A stretch of 64,000 bases of DNA from Monomorium pharaonis (GCF_013373865.1 NC_050476.1:13435197-13499196); one strand, 5' to 3'. Shown: positions 33,617 to 43,436, counted from the stretch's first letter. Numbers and translations: made by a program. Notes: generated by a model from the sequence alone, not told the origin.

Positions 33617-34344
33617 TGTAAAAACATATTTTTATATTCTTGTAATAAAATTCAAACAATAAAAATAATATATTCTACTTCTTAAAAATAATGTAAATTA
33701 AAAGAAAAAAATAAAGGAAAAAAAGGTAATTTTAAAAATTAGATTAAATGAATAGTTATATAACATATGTGTTTAACATTAAAAAAGTATAATACTTCAA
33801 GCATTAGCAAGTATACCCACTGTTTTTCGTTTAACATCAAGTCCACCACAAATAATGCCCAACTTATATGCCTAATGTAAACTAGGCATATAATTTTTAG
33901 TATTTTGGAAAGTACAGCAAACGTTACAAAAATGCTGTGAGAAAAAGGAAAGGCATGCAATGATTTATGAAAATGAAAAAATTAGAAATATGGAAGTATC
34001 GTAACGCAGATAAAACAAAAACTCTTATGCAATAAATATTTATAAATTTATACGTACCAATTTCTGAACCAATTATAATCTTTTGTTCGACTATCAGCCC
34101 GTAGAACTTATTGTTAGCCCTAGCCTGAGCAGAGTGAAGCCAAAGCAGAGCGAGGTTATAATTATATACGTGTCTAGCAGTTTCAAATCATTCATCGACG
34201 GCCAACAGTTGTTTCCGTGCTTTATTAGGAGAATTATTCACATTTATTTAAAGTTGGCTCTTCAAGATTTTTTTACGAAACGAATGGATCGCCAGCCAAT
34301 CACGAGATCGTTGTTACAGAACCCTTCCAAAGATTCAATCTATT
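33617..34344. other. hAT 5' flank, no gene seen
   Basis: AT-rich DNA upstream of the BED exon; a first exon with the hAT start codon should lie here but was not identified. Frames at 33739-33960 and 34083-34385 show no domain. Confidence 0.4.
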
Positions 34345-34465
34345 GGTTTGTTCTTTTTCGCTGTACTGCTGCACTGGTGCAATAGGTTAGAGTAAGATAA
34401 ATATATTTTTTCTCACTCTAACTTATTGCACCAGTGCAGCAGTGTAGCGAAAAAGAACAGGCCCC
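34345..34465. mobile_element. 121-bp Harbinger-type MITE
   Basis: Near-complete hairpin: GGTTTGTTCTTTTTCGCTGT at 34345 is answered by AGTGTAGCGAAAAAGAAC at about 34440-34457. 3-bp duplication ATT (34342-34344, 34466-34468). The terminus matches the right end of the HARBI1-bearing element at 40319-40338, suggesting the same transposase moved it. Confidence 0.8.
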
Positions 34466-34503
34466 ATTTATTTGTTTTCATTGTACTTTTATCACTACGT
34501 TTA

Positions 34504-34642
34504 GGCTGAGTTTACAATAGGTGTAGTAAGTCTTAAGCCATAAGGAATTAACCAATTATATTCGATTATTCTTCTCATATTCGATTATAATTGGTCAATT
34601 TAGTATGGCATAAGGCTTACTACACCTATTGTAGATCCGGCC
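34504..34642. mobile_element. TTAA-type MITE A, copy 1 (139 bp)
   Basis: GGCTGAGTTTACAATAGGTG is answered by CACCTATTGTAGATCCGGCC; flanked by TTTA (34500-34503) and TTAA (34643-34646). A second copy lies at 34791-34929. Confidence 0.85.
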
Positions 34643-34646
34643 TTAA

Positions 34647-34786
34647 AGCCCGTATCAGATCAACAATTGAGATTGGATTGAAATCTGACCAATCAGAGAA
34701 AGTAAATTAAGTAAAAGTTTTAAAAACTTTGTTCTGATTCGTCAAATTTTAATCCAATCTCAATCCATCGTTAGTCTGATACGAGC
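34647..34786. mobile_element. TTAA-type MITE B (140 bp)
   Basis: AGCCCGTATCAGATC is answered by GTCTGATACGAGC with inner arms GAGATTGGATT/AATCCAATCTC; flanked by TTAA on both sides, each shared with a neighbouring MITE. Confidence 0.85.
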
Positions 34787-34790
34787 TTAA

Positions 34791-34929
34791 GGCCAGATCT
34801 ACAATAGATGTAGTAAGTCTTAAACCCTAAGGAATTAACCAATTATATTCGTTTATTCTTCTCACATTCAATTATAATTGGTCAGTTTCTTATGGCATAA
34901 GGCTTACTACACCTATTGTAGACCCGGCT
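34791..34929. mobile_element. TTAA-type MITE A, copy 2 (139 bp)
   Basis: Same family, orientation and length as 34504-34642; starts GGCCAGATCTACAATAG and is flanked by TTAA at 34787-34790 and 34930-34933. Confidence 0.85.
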
Positions 34930-34933
34930 TTAA

Positions 34934-35261
34934 GGCCCTCACACATGAATTGACATAAACATAACGTAAGGTTTTGACGCGTCGGATTGGGCGACCATAA
35001 CCGTAACCTGCCGTAACCGGCTAATTCAAGTACGTGATTGGTCGAAACCTTAAGGGCCATCTACAATGGAGAGTCGTAGGCCGTAGCAGTAGTCGTAGAA
35101 AAGTTTTTGGTCGCCTTTCTTTGATGGCCGGCTTGTATGTTATTGCTACGTCGTTTTTATTCTAGACAGCATTGCCGTAGTTTTAGTGCTGTTACGGCTA
35201 AAACATTCCATTGTAGATGGCCCTTTACTGTTACGGTTATGTCAATTCATGTGTGAGGGTC
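34934..35261. mobile_element. TTAA-type MITE C, containing MITE D
   Basis: GGCCCTCACACATGAATTGA is answered by TCAATTCATGTGTGAGGGTC; flanked by TTAA (34930-34933, 35262-35265). Its centre is opened by MITE D. Confidence 0.85.
35054..35223. mobile_element. TTAA-type MITE D nested in MITE C
   Basis: GGGCCATCTACAATGGA is answered by TCCATTGTAGATGGCCC; flanked by TTAA (35050-35053) and TTTA (35224-35227). Confidence 0.85.
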
Positions 35262-35468
35262 TTAAACGTAGTCACTAACGTGCATTAATCAAGTGCAGCA
35301 AAAACGAACAAACGGCGTCTTTTTCGATCTCTTTTTTCGATTCCTAAGTAAAGAATCGATTCTCAAAAAAATCGAATAGTGAAGAATCGATTAAAAAAAT
35401 CGATTTTTTGGTAGAAAAAATCGATCTTTTGATAAATCGAATCGGAATCGAACATCCCTAACAGAAAC

Positions 35469-35600
35469 CGGATCAGCCTATGCTATCGTAGTGAGCTTTC
35501 AGGACATGTACTTTTTATTACGTCTTAAAGACACATCTTAGCTGTCATGGCTAAATTTTCGGTAACGAATCTTTTTTAAGAAAATTTATTAAATCCAAAA
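35469..35600. repeat. Interspersed repeat X, copy 2, right part
   Basis: Continues the copy interrupted at 21431: CTATCGTAGTGAGCTTTC corresponds to GTGTATAGTGAGCTCAA near 1340. Start of similarity is at the hAT target duplication. Confidence 0.5.
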
Positions 35601-35615
35601 AAACTTTTCTTTCTG

Positions 35616-35770
35616 CCCGGAAAAAAATGTATATATCTAATTATATATAATTTTGTATAACTTTGTAGATCTAATTAGATCTAATTAGATCAGGTCAAAA
35701 TCCATACATAATTAGATCTACAAAATTATACAAAATTATATATAATTAGATATATACTTTTTTTCCCGGG
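35616..35770. mobile_element. CCCGG-A6 MITE, complete (155 bp)
   Basis: CCCGGAAAAAAATGTATATA is answered by TATATACTTTTTTTCCCGGG; inner arms ATCTAATTATATATAATTTT and complement. Relative of the repeat at 20821. Confidence 0.8.
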
Positions 35771-35819
35771 ATTATAGATTAATTCGTAAATAATACATTC
35801 TCAATTTTATTCAATTTTA

Positions 35820-36200
35820 TTTACAGAAATATTTAACAACGCAGATTTAAACATAACAGAAAACTACTATCTTCACGCAATCTCAAAAAAATATAAAGAC
35901 AAAAAAGATCCAAATAGCAAACAATTCAGATATTATTATAATTAAAGGATAACCAGGTATTATTAACCTCTTAGCGGCAAAATTTTTCTAAAAATCATTA
36001 TCTCTATTTCATGTTACTTTATGTTTGCAATTTCATCAGATTCTTATAAAGAAAGAAAGGAAAAATGGATAAGCGTCTATTAGCAGCAAAAGAACGAAGA
36101 AAGAAATATAAATGTATTAAAGCAGCTGTCAGAAAAGATATGCATATCTTATTCAATAACTGTAAGCGCATTCTAACATCTAATTGTTAAAAAAACTTTG
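35820..36200 (+). pseudogene. DUF4806-gene-like remnants upstream of the transposase
   Basis: ATTTTATTTACAGAAATATT followed by NNADLNITENYYLHAIS closely matches the last exon of the minus-strand DUF4806-type gene (15340-15391 region), including its acceptor. Downstream, a degenerate AATTAAAGGATAACCAGGTA stretch resembles that gene's exon 1 end and donor, and ATCAGATTCTTATAAAGAAAG resembles its exon 2 start. This looks like a scrambled third copy. Part of it (ATG at 36065, then MDKRLLAAKERRKKYKCIKA and GTAAGC at 36162) could alternatively be a 5' exon of the transposase gene. Confidence 0.4.
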
Positions 36201-36270
36201 ATTTGCACATTACTAAATATTTCTTACCCGAGATAAAATATTACATTGTGTGCGTTTCTTTCCTTTCTAG

Positions 36271-38352
36271 TACAAAGCAAACGTTTCAAATATAGTGAAA
36301 AGCAAGGCAGTAAAAAAAAATATAGAAAAAGAACAAGAAAGAAATAGAGAACACAGTAAATCTATACAAAATGAGGACATCAGCATCTCGCAGCCTGAAG
36401 AAAGTAATTATGTTGCACAAGACAGTAACATTACTAGTTCAAATGAAGAACTTAGTGAAATATATACAGATATTTCTGATTTAAATGACATAGTGCATAT
36501 ACAACAAAAAGAAAGTAAATATCACGAAGCAAAGAAAATTAAAATTATTGAAGATTATAAAGTAAAAGATATTAACGACATACGCAAATGGGCTATAAAA
36601 TGTAATATAAATCAAAATCATTTAGACGAACTTTTAAATATTTTACGTCGTAATAGTTATCCTAATTTGCCCATGTGTGCAAAAACGTTCTTATTAACTA
36701 ATCAAGCGTCTTATAATATACGAGTAATGAATGGAATAGATGCGACAGCCGGTGAATTTGTTTATTTTGGGCTAGAAAAATTATTTTGTGAATATTTTCT
36801 TCCTGACTTTCATTCTTCGTCAAATATTTATTTACAATTTAATATTGATGGAATGACATTATTTAATTCTAGTTCTAAACAGTTTTGGCCTATTCTATGC
36901 AAAATAATTTGTAAATCTAATATATACAGTCCATTCTGCGTGGCAGTTTATAGTGGAAATAGCAAACCTGCAAATAATTACGACTTTTTCCAAGAATTTA
37001 TACAAGAAATTAATATGTTAATGTCGAATGAATTAATAATTAATGGAAAAAGGTTTAAATTAAAAATTCATAGTTTTATCTGTGATATACCAGCACGGAA
37101 GTTTTTGAAATCAATTGTAGGCCATGGTGGGTACGGTGCTTGTGAACGATGCGAAATATATGGTATTAGCGTTTCTGGAAAGAAAAATTCTAAAAAGGTA
37201 TATCCACGCGATAAATATTGTGAAAAAAGAACAAATGTATCATTTCGTAATCAATGTCAATCATGTCATCATATAGGACAGTCACCATTACTGAACATTG
37301 AACCACCAATAGACATGATAAAATCTTTTCCGCTTGATTACATGCATTTAGCTTGCTTAGGAATAATGAAGAAATTATATTTGGATATTTGGTATTTTGG
37401 TCATACAGATAAAAAATTAAAACCATCTTATCGTTGCATATTAGATAAAAGAATTAACTATATAAAACAATGGACACCATGTGAATTCCAACGTAAGCCT
37501 CGTAAACCAGTCGCTCAATTAAAAGCATCAGAATTAAGCAAATTTATTTTATTATATATTGGTCCCATATTATTCAAAAATATTCTTGATGATCAGATAT
37601 ATAAACATTATTGTTTATTACATGCTGCTTTCAGAATAATGTGCAGCTCACGTTTTCTTCATTTATTTATTAATAAAGCTCGAAAATATTTAGATAGCTT
37701 TTTTGACATAATGCCACTTCTTTATGGTAATACTTCTCTCAGTATTAATGTACATAATTTAATTCATATTGTTGATGATGTAGAATATTTTAATTGCACA
37801 CTAGATAACATATCAGCTTTCCCATTTGAAAGTATGTTAGGTAAAATAAGAAAAATGATTCGAACAGGTAATCATCCTTTATCACAGGTGTGCCGACGTC
37901 TTTATGAAATTAATAGTATTTCAAAATCATATCCAACTTCTACTCAAATATCAATTTTAAAACAGAAATATAATTGCAATAATAAACCCATTATACTCAA
38001 AGTAAATTATAAAGGATTAACGTTAAGTATTAAAAAACCTAATAATATTGTATTATTAAAAAATGATTTAATATTACAAATAACTGATATCCTGTGCAAT
38101 TTAATACAAAATGATTCGTATGAAATTAAAGGATATGTTTGGCAAAAAATGAGATGTACGTACACGTACCCACTAGCATCAAATAATTTACAAGAATGGA
38201 AATTAGCGCCAAAAATATCTTCTAGAATAATTTCGTGTAATATACATGATATTTACAGTAAAATTATTGTTATTCCAAAAGTGTATATAAAAAATAACCA
38301 AGAAGTCGAGGAATTTTATGCTTCAGCATTATTACATGCCGAAGAAGATTAA
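36271..38352 (+). CDS. CACTA/EnSpm (tnp2-like) transposase, main exon
   Basis: Open from a splice acceptor CTTTCTAG at 36270 to TAA at 38350-38352, about 690 residues; no ATG starts the exon, so the initiator is in an upstream exon. After an acidic, charged N-terminal 110 residues come features of the tnp2-like RNase H-fold family: LQFNIDGMTLFNSSSKQFWP (first Asp candidate), IHSFICDIPARKFLKSIVGH (second), then CERCEIYG, a Cys/His pair CQSCHH, PLDYMHLACLGIMKKL, and INVHNLIHIVDDVEYF with SAFPFESMLGKIRKMIR holding a candidate catalytic Glu. Such enzymes cut and rejoin CACTA termini; the element's own ends are at 13911 and 40142. No internal stop, although neighbours are decayed. Assignment to tnp2-like is from memory of conserved motifs. 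Confidence 0.75.
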   Translation, partial: YKANVSNIVKSKAVKKNIEKEQERNREHSKSIQNEDISISQPEESNYVAQDSNITSSNEELSEIYTDISDLNDIVHIQQKESKYHEAKKIKIIEDYKVKDINDIRKWAIKCNINQNHLDELLNILRRNSYPNLPMCAKTFLLTNQASYNIRVMNGIDATAGEFVYFGLEKLFCEYFLPDFHSSSNIYLQFNIDGMTLFNSSSKQFWPILCKIICKSNIYSPFCVAVYSGNSKPANNYDFFQEFIQEINMLMSNELIINGKRFKLKIHSFICDIPARKFLKSIVGHGGYGACERCEIYGISVSGKKNSKKVYPRDKYCEKRTNVSFRNQCQSCHHIGQSPLLNIEPPIDMIKSFPLDYMHLACLGIMKKLYLDIWYFGHTDKKLKPSYRCILDKRINYIKQWTPCEFQRKPRKPVAQLKASELSKFILLYIGPILFKNILDDQIYKHYCLLHAAFRIMCSSRFLHLFINKARKYLDSFFDIMPLLYGNTSLSINVHNLIHIVDDVEYFNCTLDNISAFPFESMLGKIRKMIRTGNHPLSQVCRRLYEINSISKSYPTSTQISILKQKYNCNNKPIILKVNYKGLTLSIKKPNNIVLLKNDLILQITDILCNLIQNDSYEIKGYVWQKMRCTYTYPLASNNLQEWKLAPKISSRIISCNIHDIYSKIIVIPKVYIKNNQEVEEFYASALLHAEED

Positions 38353-38365
38353 TTGCATATTTGTA

Positions 38366-38575
38366 CACTGAAAAAAATACTAGATTCAAATAAATATTTC
38401 TTTGAATAGTGCTATATATTTTATAGAAAATCAATAATATTTATTTAAAACAAGTACTAGTTTTCTATAATTTAGAAAATATTATTTGTTTGAAATAAAT
38501 ATTATTGATTTTCTAAAATATATTCTTAGCACTATTCGAAAAAATATTTATTTGTATCTAGCAATTTTTTTTCAG
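38366..38575. mobile_element. Palindromic MITE with TA flanks
   Basis: CACTGAAAAAAATACTAGA is answered by CTAGCAATTTTTTTTCAG; inner arms AGAAAATCAATAATATTTAT and complement. TA lies on both sides (38364-38365, 38576-38577). Confidence 0.75.
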
Positions 38576-38603
38576 TATATTAAAATCCCATAAAAAAAAG
38601 CCT

Positions 38604-38945
38604 TAAAAAGGTAAAAAAGATATGCCAAGTACATAAACGCGTGCTTTCCAAAATAAATTTGAAATCAATACAGTTAGCCAAGTATATTTTAAAAGACTTA
38701 AATGATGGGTCATTTTAAGTCGGGCGTTTTAAGCCGGGCACGCCAAGTTTTTGCTTCTCTATAATCCCGTTGGTTGATTTTAATCATTTAATCATCAAGC
38801 CCGTTTAAACAATTTTTAAATAGATATTTAATAAATTTCTTTAAGTCTTTTAAAATATACTTGGCTAACTGTATTGATCTCAAATTTATTTTGGAAAGCA
38901 CGCGTTTATGTACTTGGCGTATCTTTTTTACCTTTTTAAGATTTT
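38604..38945. repeat. Inverted duplication with 100-bp arms
   Basis: AAAAAGGTAAAAAAGATATG to about 38703 is repeated inverted at about 38835-38945 with few mismatches. The 130-bp spacer holds TTAAGTCGGGCGTTTTAAGC and a GCCCG complement, possibly its own small insertion. The arm lies just after the transposase and codes KKVKKIRQVHKRVLSK-like residues on the minus strand; no gene is claimed. Confidence 0.7.
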
Positions 38946-38949
38946 TTAA

Positions 38950-39670
38950 TGGAATTTCACTCCTTTTTGTAAAAATTAAAGAATTACTTATTCTTTTTTT
39001 AATTACATTAAGTTTCATTATACATACTTTTAAATGTGCTAATTTGATATGTATATATGTATATATTTTCCATAATTTATTTTATTTTATTTGTTCTGCA
39101 AAAAATATGAATGCATTTTTAGCATTTTGAGGCTAATTGCATTTCTTTATATTTAAATTATTTATTAACACCCACTTTGCGCTTTTAGTACATATCATGT
39201 TTGTATAATGTACATCGATTATATTTTCATTGTAATGAAAGATTGTACTAATAATTATATATTTATTAGCATTGAGAGATAAAGTTAAGTTGAAATTATA
39301 AAATTATTTGCTTTGTTTCTTCTTCCTTTCTTTCATTTTCTCTCTTTTCCTCTTTTTTTTCTCGTTTCTTTTTTACCATCTTTTTATTCTCTCTATTATA
39401 GATATATTATACATCGATAATTGTAATTATAGCTTGAATATTCAGAAGCTATAATTTTATTAATTTTTAATATTTTATTATTAATATTTTTAACATTCAC
39501 ATATATATCATGTATTTGTTTATATTATATATTTATTTTATTTTTGTTAACTTATTAGACTTTTTTCGCGTACCAATATTCACAATTTCCATTATAAAAT
39601 AATTTTTTATATATTTTGGTTTTATAAAATTGTATGTAGGCACATTGTGAAGCCCCTTGAACGACAAACC
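38950..39670. other. AT-rich DNA with a pyrimidine-rich patch
   Basis: No gene or terminus. Contains a CT-rich stretch at about 39314-39400. Confidence 0.5.
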
Positions 39671-39673
39671 GGC

Positions 39674-39686
39674 TTTGCGCGCGCGC

Positions 39687-39740
<54 letters not shown>
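39674..39740. repeat. (GC)n(GT)n microsatellite
   Basis: About 13 GC units run directly into about 19 GT units: alternating purine-pyrimidine DNA of the type that readily forms Z-DNA. Frames across it on both strands are artefacts. Confidence 0.95.
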
Positions 39741-39844
39741 ATGTACATGTGAATCTGGAAAATAACTCAAATGAGCTTTTTCGCGCAAGAGATCTCAAGA
39801 TCACAGAATTATTAAGTTTATTATATTTTATATGTAATAATATT

Positions 39845-40125
39845 AAAATCTGATCAGAAACTGGTCATAATCTGATTAGATAGAAACTATTACATAAAAT
39901 GGTCAAAAATTAAGAAACTGGACAGAAACTGATCAAAAAGTTGTAAAAAAAACTGGTTAGACGCTGATCAAAATCTTGTTAAAAACTGGTAAAAAACTGA
40001 CTAGTTTTACTGTCTAGTTATTGACAAAGCAAGCGTCGCCCAAACCTGTCAGTTTCTGATCAGTCAAACTGGCCAAAAAATAGCTAGTAACCAGAAATTT
40101 TGTCCAGTTACTGGTTAAAAACAAG
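39845..40125. repeat. Right subterminal repeat array of the CACTA-like element
   Basis: Many short ACTGG/CCAGT and CTGATCAG-type motifs (AGAAACTGGTC, AACTGATCAAAA, AACTGGTTAGACGCTGATC), matching the vocabulary of 13935-14570 but in finer, more degenerate units. Confidence 0.7.
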
Positions 40126-40144
40126 ATGAATTTCTACTCGGGAG

Positions 40145-40338
40145 ATGACTCCATTAATTCTAAATTTGCAATGTTTCTGACAAAGTGATGCGCCATGTTT
40201 GTAAACAACTGCACTGTTGCGTTCTTTTATCTTGTCCTGTACTGGATGAACTCGACTGTACTAGCCTGTACTAGCTTGTCCTACCACTGTTCCAGTTCAG
40301 TGCCAGTTCAGTCCCAGTGCAGCGAAATAGAACAAACC
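40145..40338 (-). pseudogene. First Harbinger exon and right terminus
   Basis: ATG at 40194-40196 (minus) starts MAHHFVRNIANLELMESS, which stops at the CACTA junction and continues in frame at 13908 as DEEDFF. Upstream, 40197-40338 holds CCAGTTCAGTCCCAGTGCAG-like repeats and ends with GGTTTGTTCTATTTCGCTGC read from the minus strand, followed by TTA (40339-40341), the usual Harbinger target triplet. The element's left end is not located. Confidence 0.75.
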
Positions 40339-40341
40339 TTA

Positions 40342-40917
40342 TGAATGCTAATTTAAGTACATGTGGGTATCCAATGGACATTCAATATTCATGAACATAT
40401 ATATAGTGTATATACATTGTATATTTTTGTGCTATTTGGGAGTATACGTGAAGTATATCCTACATATATCTGACGTGACGTTTTCAGAATATATTGGACT
40501 TTTTTCTAAGCATTCTGAAAACATTAAAAAATTTGATTAATTAGATTTGATTAATTTTTAGATGTAATTTTAATATAAACTTATTTATTTTAGCGTATTA
40601 TTTTTTACATAAACAAACATGTTTTAATTAGATTTTATACAAACATAAACAAAAAATAATTTTTAAGCAGATTTTAAATTTCAAATATTTTATTTTTCAT
40701 AAATATATTTTAAAATAAGTACTACTTTATACGTAGAATCAAATGTGAATAAAATATAGAACTTAGTAATTTTTAATAGCGGCTATAAATTAATATAATC
40801 AAATATTTTATATAACTTAAATAAAATAATAAAATTCCCTGAGAATACCAAATTTTCCCGGGAGTTTACACTCTGGAAACATAGTGAAACAAAGAAATTG
40901 CGAAAAACAGAAATTAA
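40342..40917. other. AT-rich DNA with a TCCCA-ATAG repeat end
   Basis: Reversed terminus GTGCTATTTGGGA at about 40427-40439, then AT-rich sequence. 3' flank of the next gene; no coding sequence. Confidence 0.5.
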
Positions 40918-43144
40918 TTCTGCGTGTTAAGCGGAGCTTTTGAACATCGCTCTTTGGCGTGAGCGAGCCAAATTTTTATCGGAGCTGACAGTTCTTCCTC
41001 CGTGGAATTCTGATAATGTTTTCTCAACGCACCTGAAATAATATTATTTTAATAATCTAGTCAATATGTTTTAAATCAGATAATCTGCATATTTTTACAC
41101 TTTATATATTATTATTTCATAACTTACTAAGTATAACTTTGCAAATCATTAAATCTACAAAAATAATTTTCTTTTTGCCTCCGACCCAGCTATACTGAAC
41201 GGCGAGTTCGTTTGTAAATATTTTCTGCATTAGTTTTAAAGCGAAAGTTTTCACATTTTGGCCTCCTAAGTTTGCCAACTCCTTAATCTGTTACAACATA
41301 ATAAATGTTATATATAAATAATCCGTTTATTAACAGCACATTTATATAATTTTGTCCAAAAATTCCATATTTCTATTAATCCATATTGTAATAAAAATTA
41401 CAAATATTACAACAATTATTTCACATTATGTTGGGGGTTTATATTTACCATTTTTTCCCTATATTTTTCGTCCTCCTTAAGCTTGATTTCTAATTCTTGT
41501 AGACTCCTTTCATCTTTCAGTGGAAGATTACACTAAATGTCAATAGTTTCAATTTCTTCGGAACTTTGAAATTGGCGAGTTTGTTGTTCCGAAAAGAACT
41601 TGAATTTTTGTAAAATTTTTTTTGCCTTTCTCTTAAAGCTTTCACTTGTAGATGCAGAGAAATTAATTTCCGAACAATGAATCTTTGGTAATTATTTTCT
41701 GTAATGTATAGAAAATGTTAAATTTTAAAATAGCATATATTAAGATATAATAAACATACAGAAAAAATTCAGGTGCTGAAAATTTGTTCCTGAGTTTTTG
41801 ACTGTATAGAGCCGCCATACAATAGTCCTTCGGACAAATTAAATTTATTAAATTAGAAACTGTTCATTACATATTTAATGGTTACTTCATCTTTACTTCA
41901 TCTTTTGGATATTAAAAAAAGATAACAAAATAAAATAAAATTTTTTTAAAAACGTGATTTATTTTGTTTAAAATTTGGAATATTTGGAACTACAGAAATA
42001 CGTATTTATAAGATTCCGTGCGATTCAATGTGTTAACAAGTTCGTCGTCCTCTGAAAAGATCTCAGGAGAACCGCTCATCTCAGAATCAGATTTTAGTGT
42101 ACTTGGCATATTTGTTACAACCTTCTTCACTGCAATTCGAAGTAATTATTAAACATAACAAACAAACAATAAATTTATGTAAAGATCATTCCTTTTTACG
42201 ATATATTTACCTACTTCTACAAGTTTTCCTCCATTTTCATTTTTTACCACCTCGCCGCCCTTTTAGATTTTAGAAGACAACTTAGCACTAGATGTACGCA
42301 TTAATATGTTTTCCTTGTACAGTTTAAGAGAAGCTACTCCATTTCCTGAAGTAATCGTTCGTGAAAACATGAACAGTTCTTATACATTCTACAATATCTA
42401 CTATATACGGTAAATAATATCTACTGTATACGGTGTTTCAGACCATTTATCTCTTTTTTTTTACTAAAGCGCGATGTGACTGGAAGTGAAAAATATTTCG
42501 TTACTCGCGCCTATCCGAAGAATCTATTTATTATCTTTTTTGAAACAAACCGAAATATTTTCATCAACTTTTTTTCATCAAAGTGTAGAGCGGATTATCT
42601 AAAAACCTTATAAATTATTTAAAAAATTTGACGAATCATCCAAGTGAGCGATTATTGTTCAATTAAAAGAAAATTCTGCTAAATTGGTTCTTAAAAATAT
42701 ATTCTAAAGTATTTCTGTGAATATACGAAATTTTTTTACTGTCTATGATCGTCACGTTTTGTAGATTCAATATATCTTCTTTCATCAACGCTAACAACTT
42801 GTATTAAATTCTAACAACTTGTACCTTTTATCATTATTACAATTACCTTTCTTTATTTCACTAGTTTTTATATTTTTTGTAAAATTCTTTTCCGGAAATT
42901 TAGGAAACTGCGGAGTCTTTACTATTCGTTCGTCTTCTGATTCGGTTTCTTCGTTGGTGCTTCGAACATACTTGGCCCTTGTTTTTCTCGAACGTTTTAA
43001 AATTCCGTCTCTGTCAGAAACCCGACGATATATCTGAAAAAATTTTAGCATCTCTCAGTTTTTGCCGAGCTTTCTCGTACGATGCTGAAATTAAAATAAT
43101 ATATATTTTAATATATACAGATTTGTATAGTTTAATTTTGCGAG

Positions 43145-43436
43145 CAGAGATGGGCAAAATTATAATTGACTGAGCTTAAACTGACAATTATAATTTTAAT
43201 GTCTTTGGCGGTCGTATTAAAAATTACTATTAACATTTGTAATTTATTATTGACCTAGTAACAATTATATTTTTAATTGAAACGGAAATAATTTTACATT
43301 ATTTGCTTAATTAAAAAGTAATTGGTTTACATCAATTACTTATTAAAAATGCAATTATTAATTGGTCGGCCATAGATGACATGTTAAGAAAGTAATTGAT
43401 AATTGGCGTAACTAAATCGATATTGACCATTCCTGT
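43145..43436. mobile_element. hAT-type MITE, degenerate
   Basis: CAGAGATGGGCAAAATTATA at 43145 and TTGACCATTCCTG at about 43424-43436 form imperfect inverted ends. The interior is made of AATTATAATT/AGTAATTG-type words. No perfect 8-bp duplication. Confidence 0.4.

Larger units (their letters stand above)
21432..35460 (-). mobile_element. hAT transposon, 14 kb including nested insertions
   Basis: Termini TAGGGATGTTCGATTC (21432) and GAATCGAACATCCCTA (ending 35460) are inverted repeats, followed inward by many short GAATCGATTT-like subterminal motifs on both sides. A perfect 8-bp duplication ACAGAAAC (21424-21431, 35461-35468) is diagnostic of hAT. The transposase lies on the minus strand. 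Without the Gypsy element and MITEs the hAT would be roughly 3.5 kb. Confidence 0.93.
13911..40142. mobile_element. 26.2 kb CACTA/EnSpm-like DNA transposon, nested host of other elements
   Basis: The left end is CCCGAGTAAAAA at 13911; the right end is its imperfect complement TTTCTACTCGGG ending at 40142. AG flanks both (13909-13910, 40143-40144) as a 2-bp target duplication. Removing one AG plus the whole block restores the first Harbinger exon reading frame (MESS on one side, DEEDFF on the other), so the 26,232 bp arrived as one unit, later enlarged by insertions. Just inside both ends are arrays rich in ACTGG/CCAGT, as in CACTA subterminal regions. It carries a tnp2-like transposase (36271-38352) and two DUF4806-type genes. 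Insertions inside: solo LTR, repeat X, hAT, Gypsy and several MITEs. Subtracting the hAT block and the solo LTR, the element was originally below 10 kb. Confidence 0.8.

Noticed and set aside
39533..39853. Several His/Thr, Ala/Arg and Val/Cys frames
   Set aside because: Readings of the (GC)n(GT)n microsatellite.
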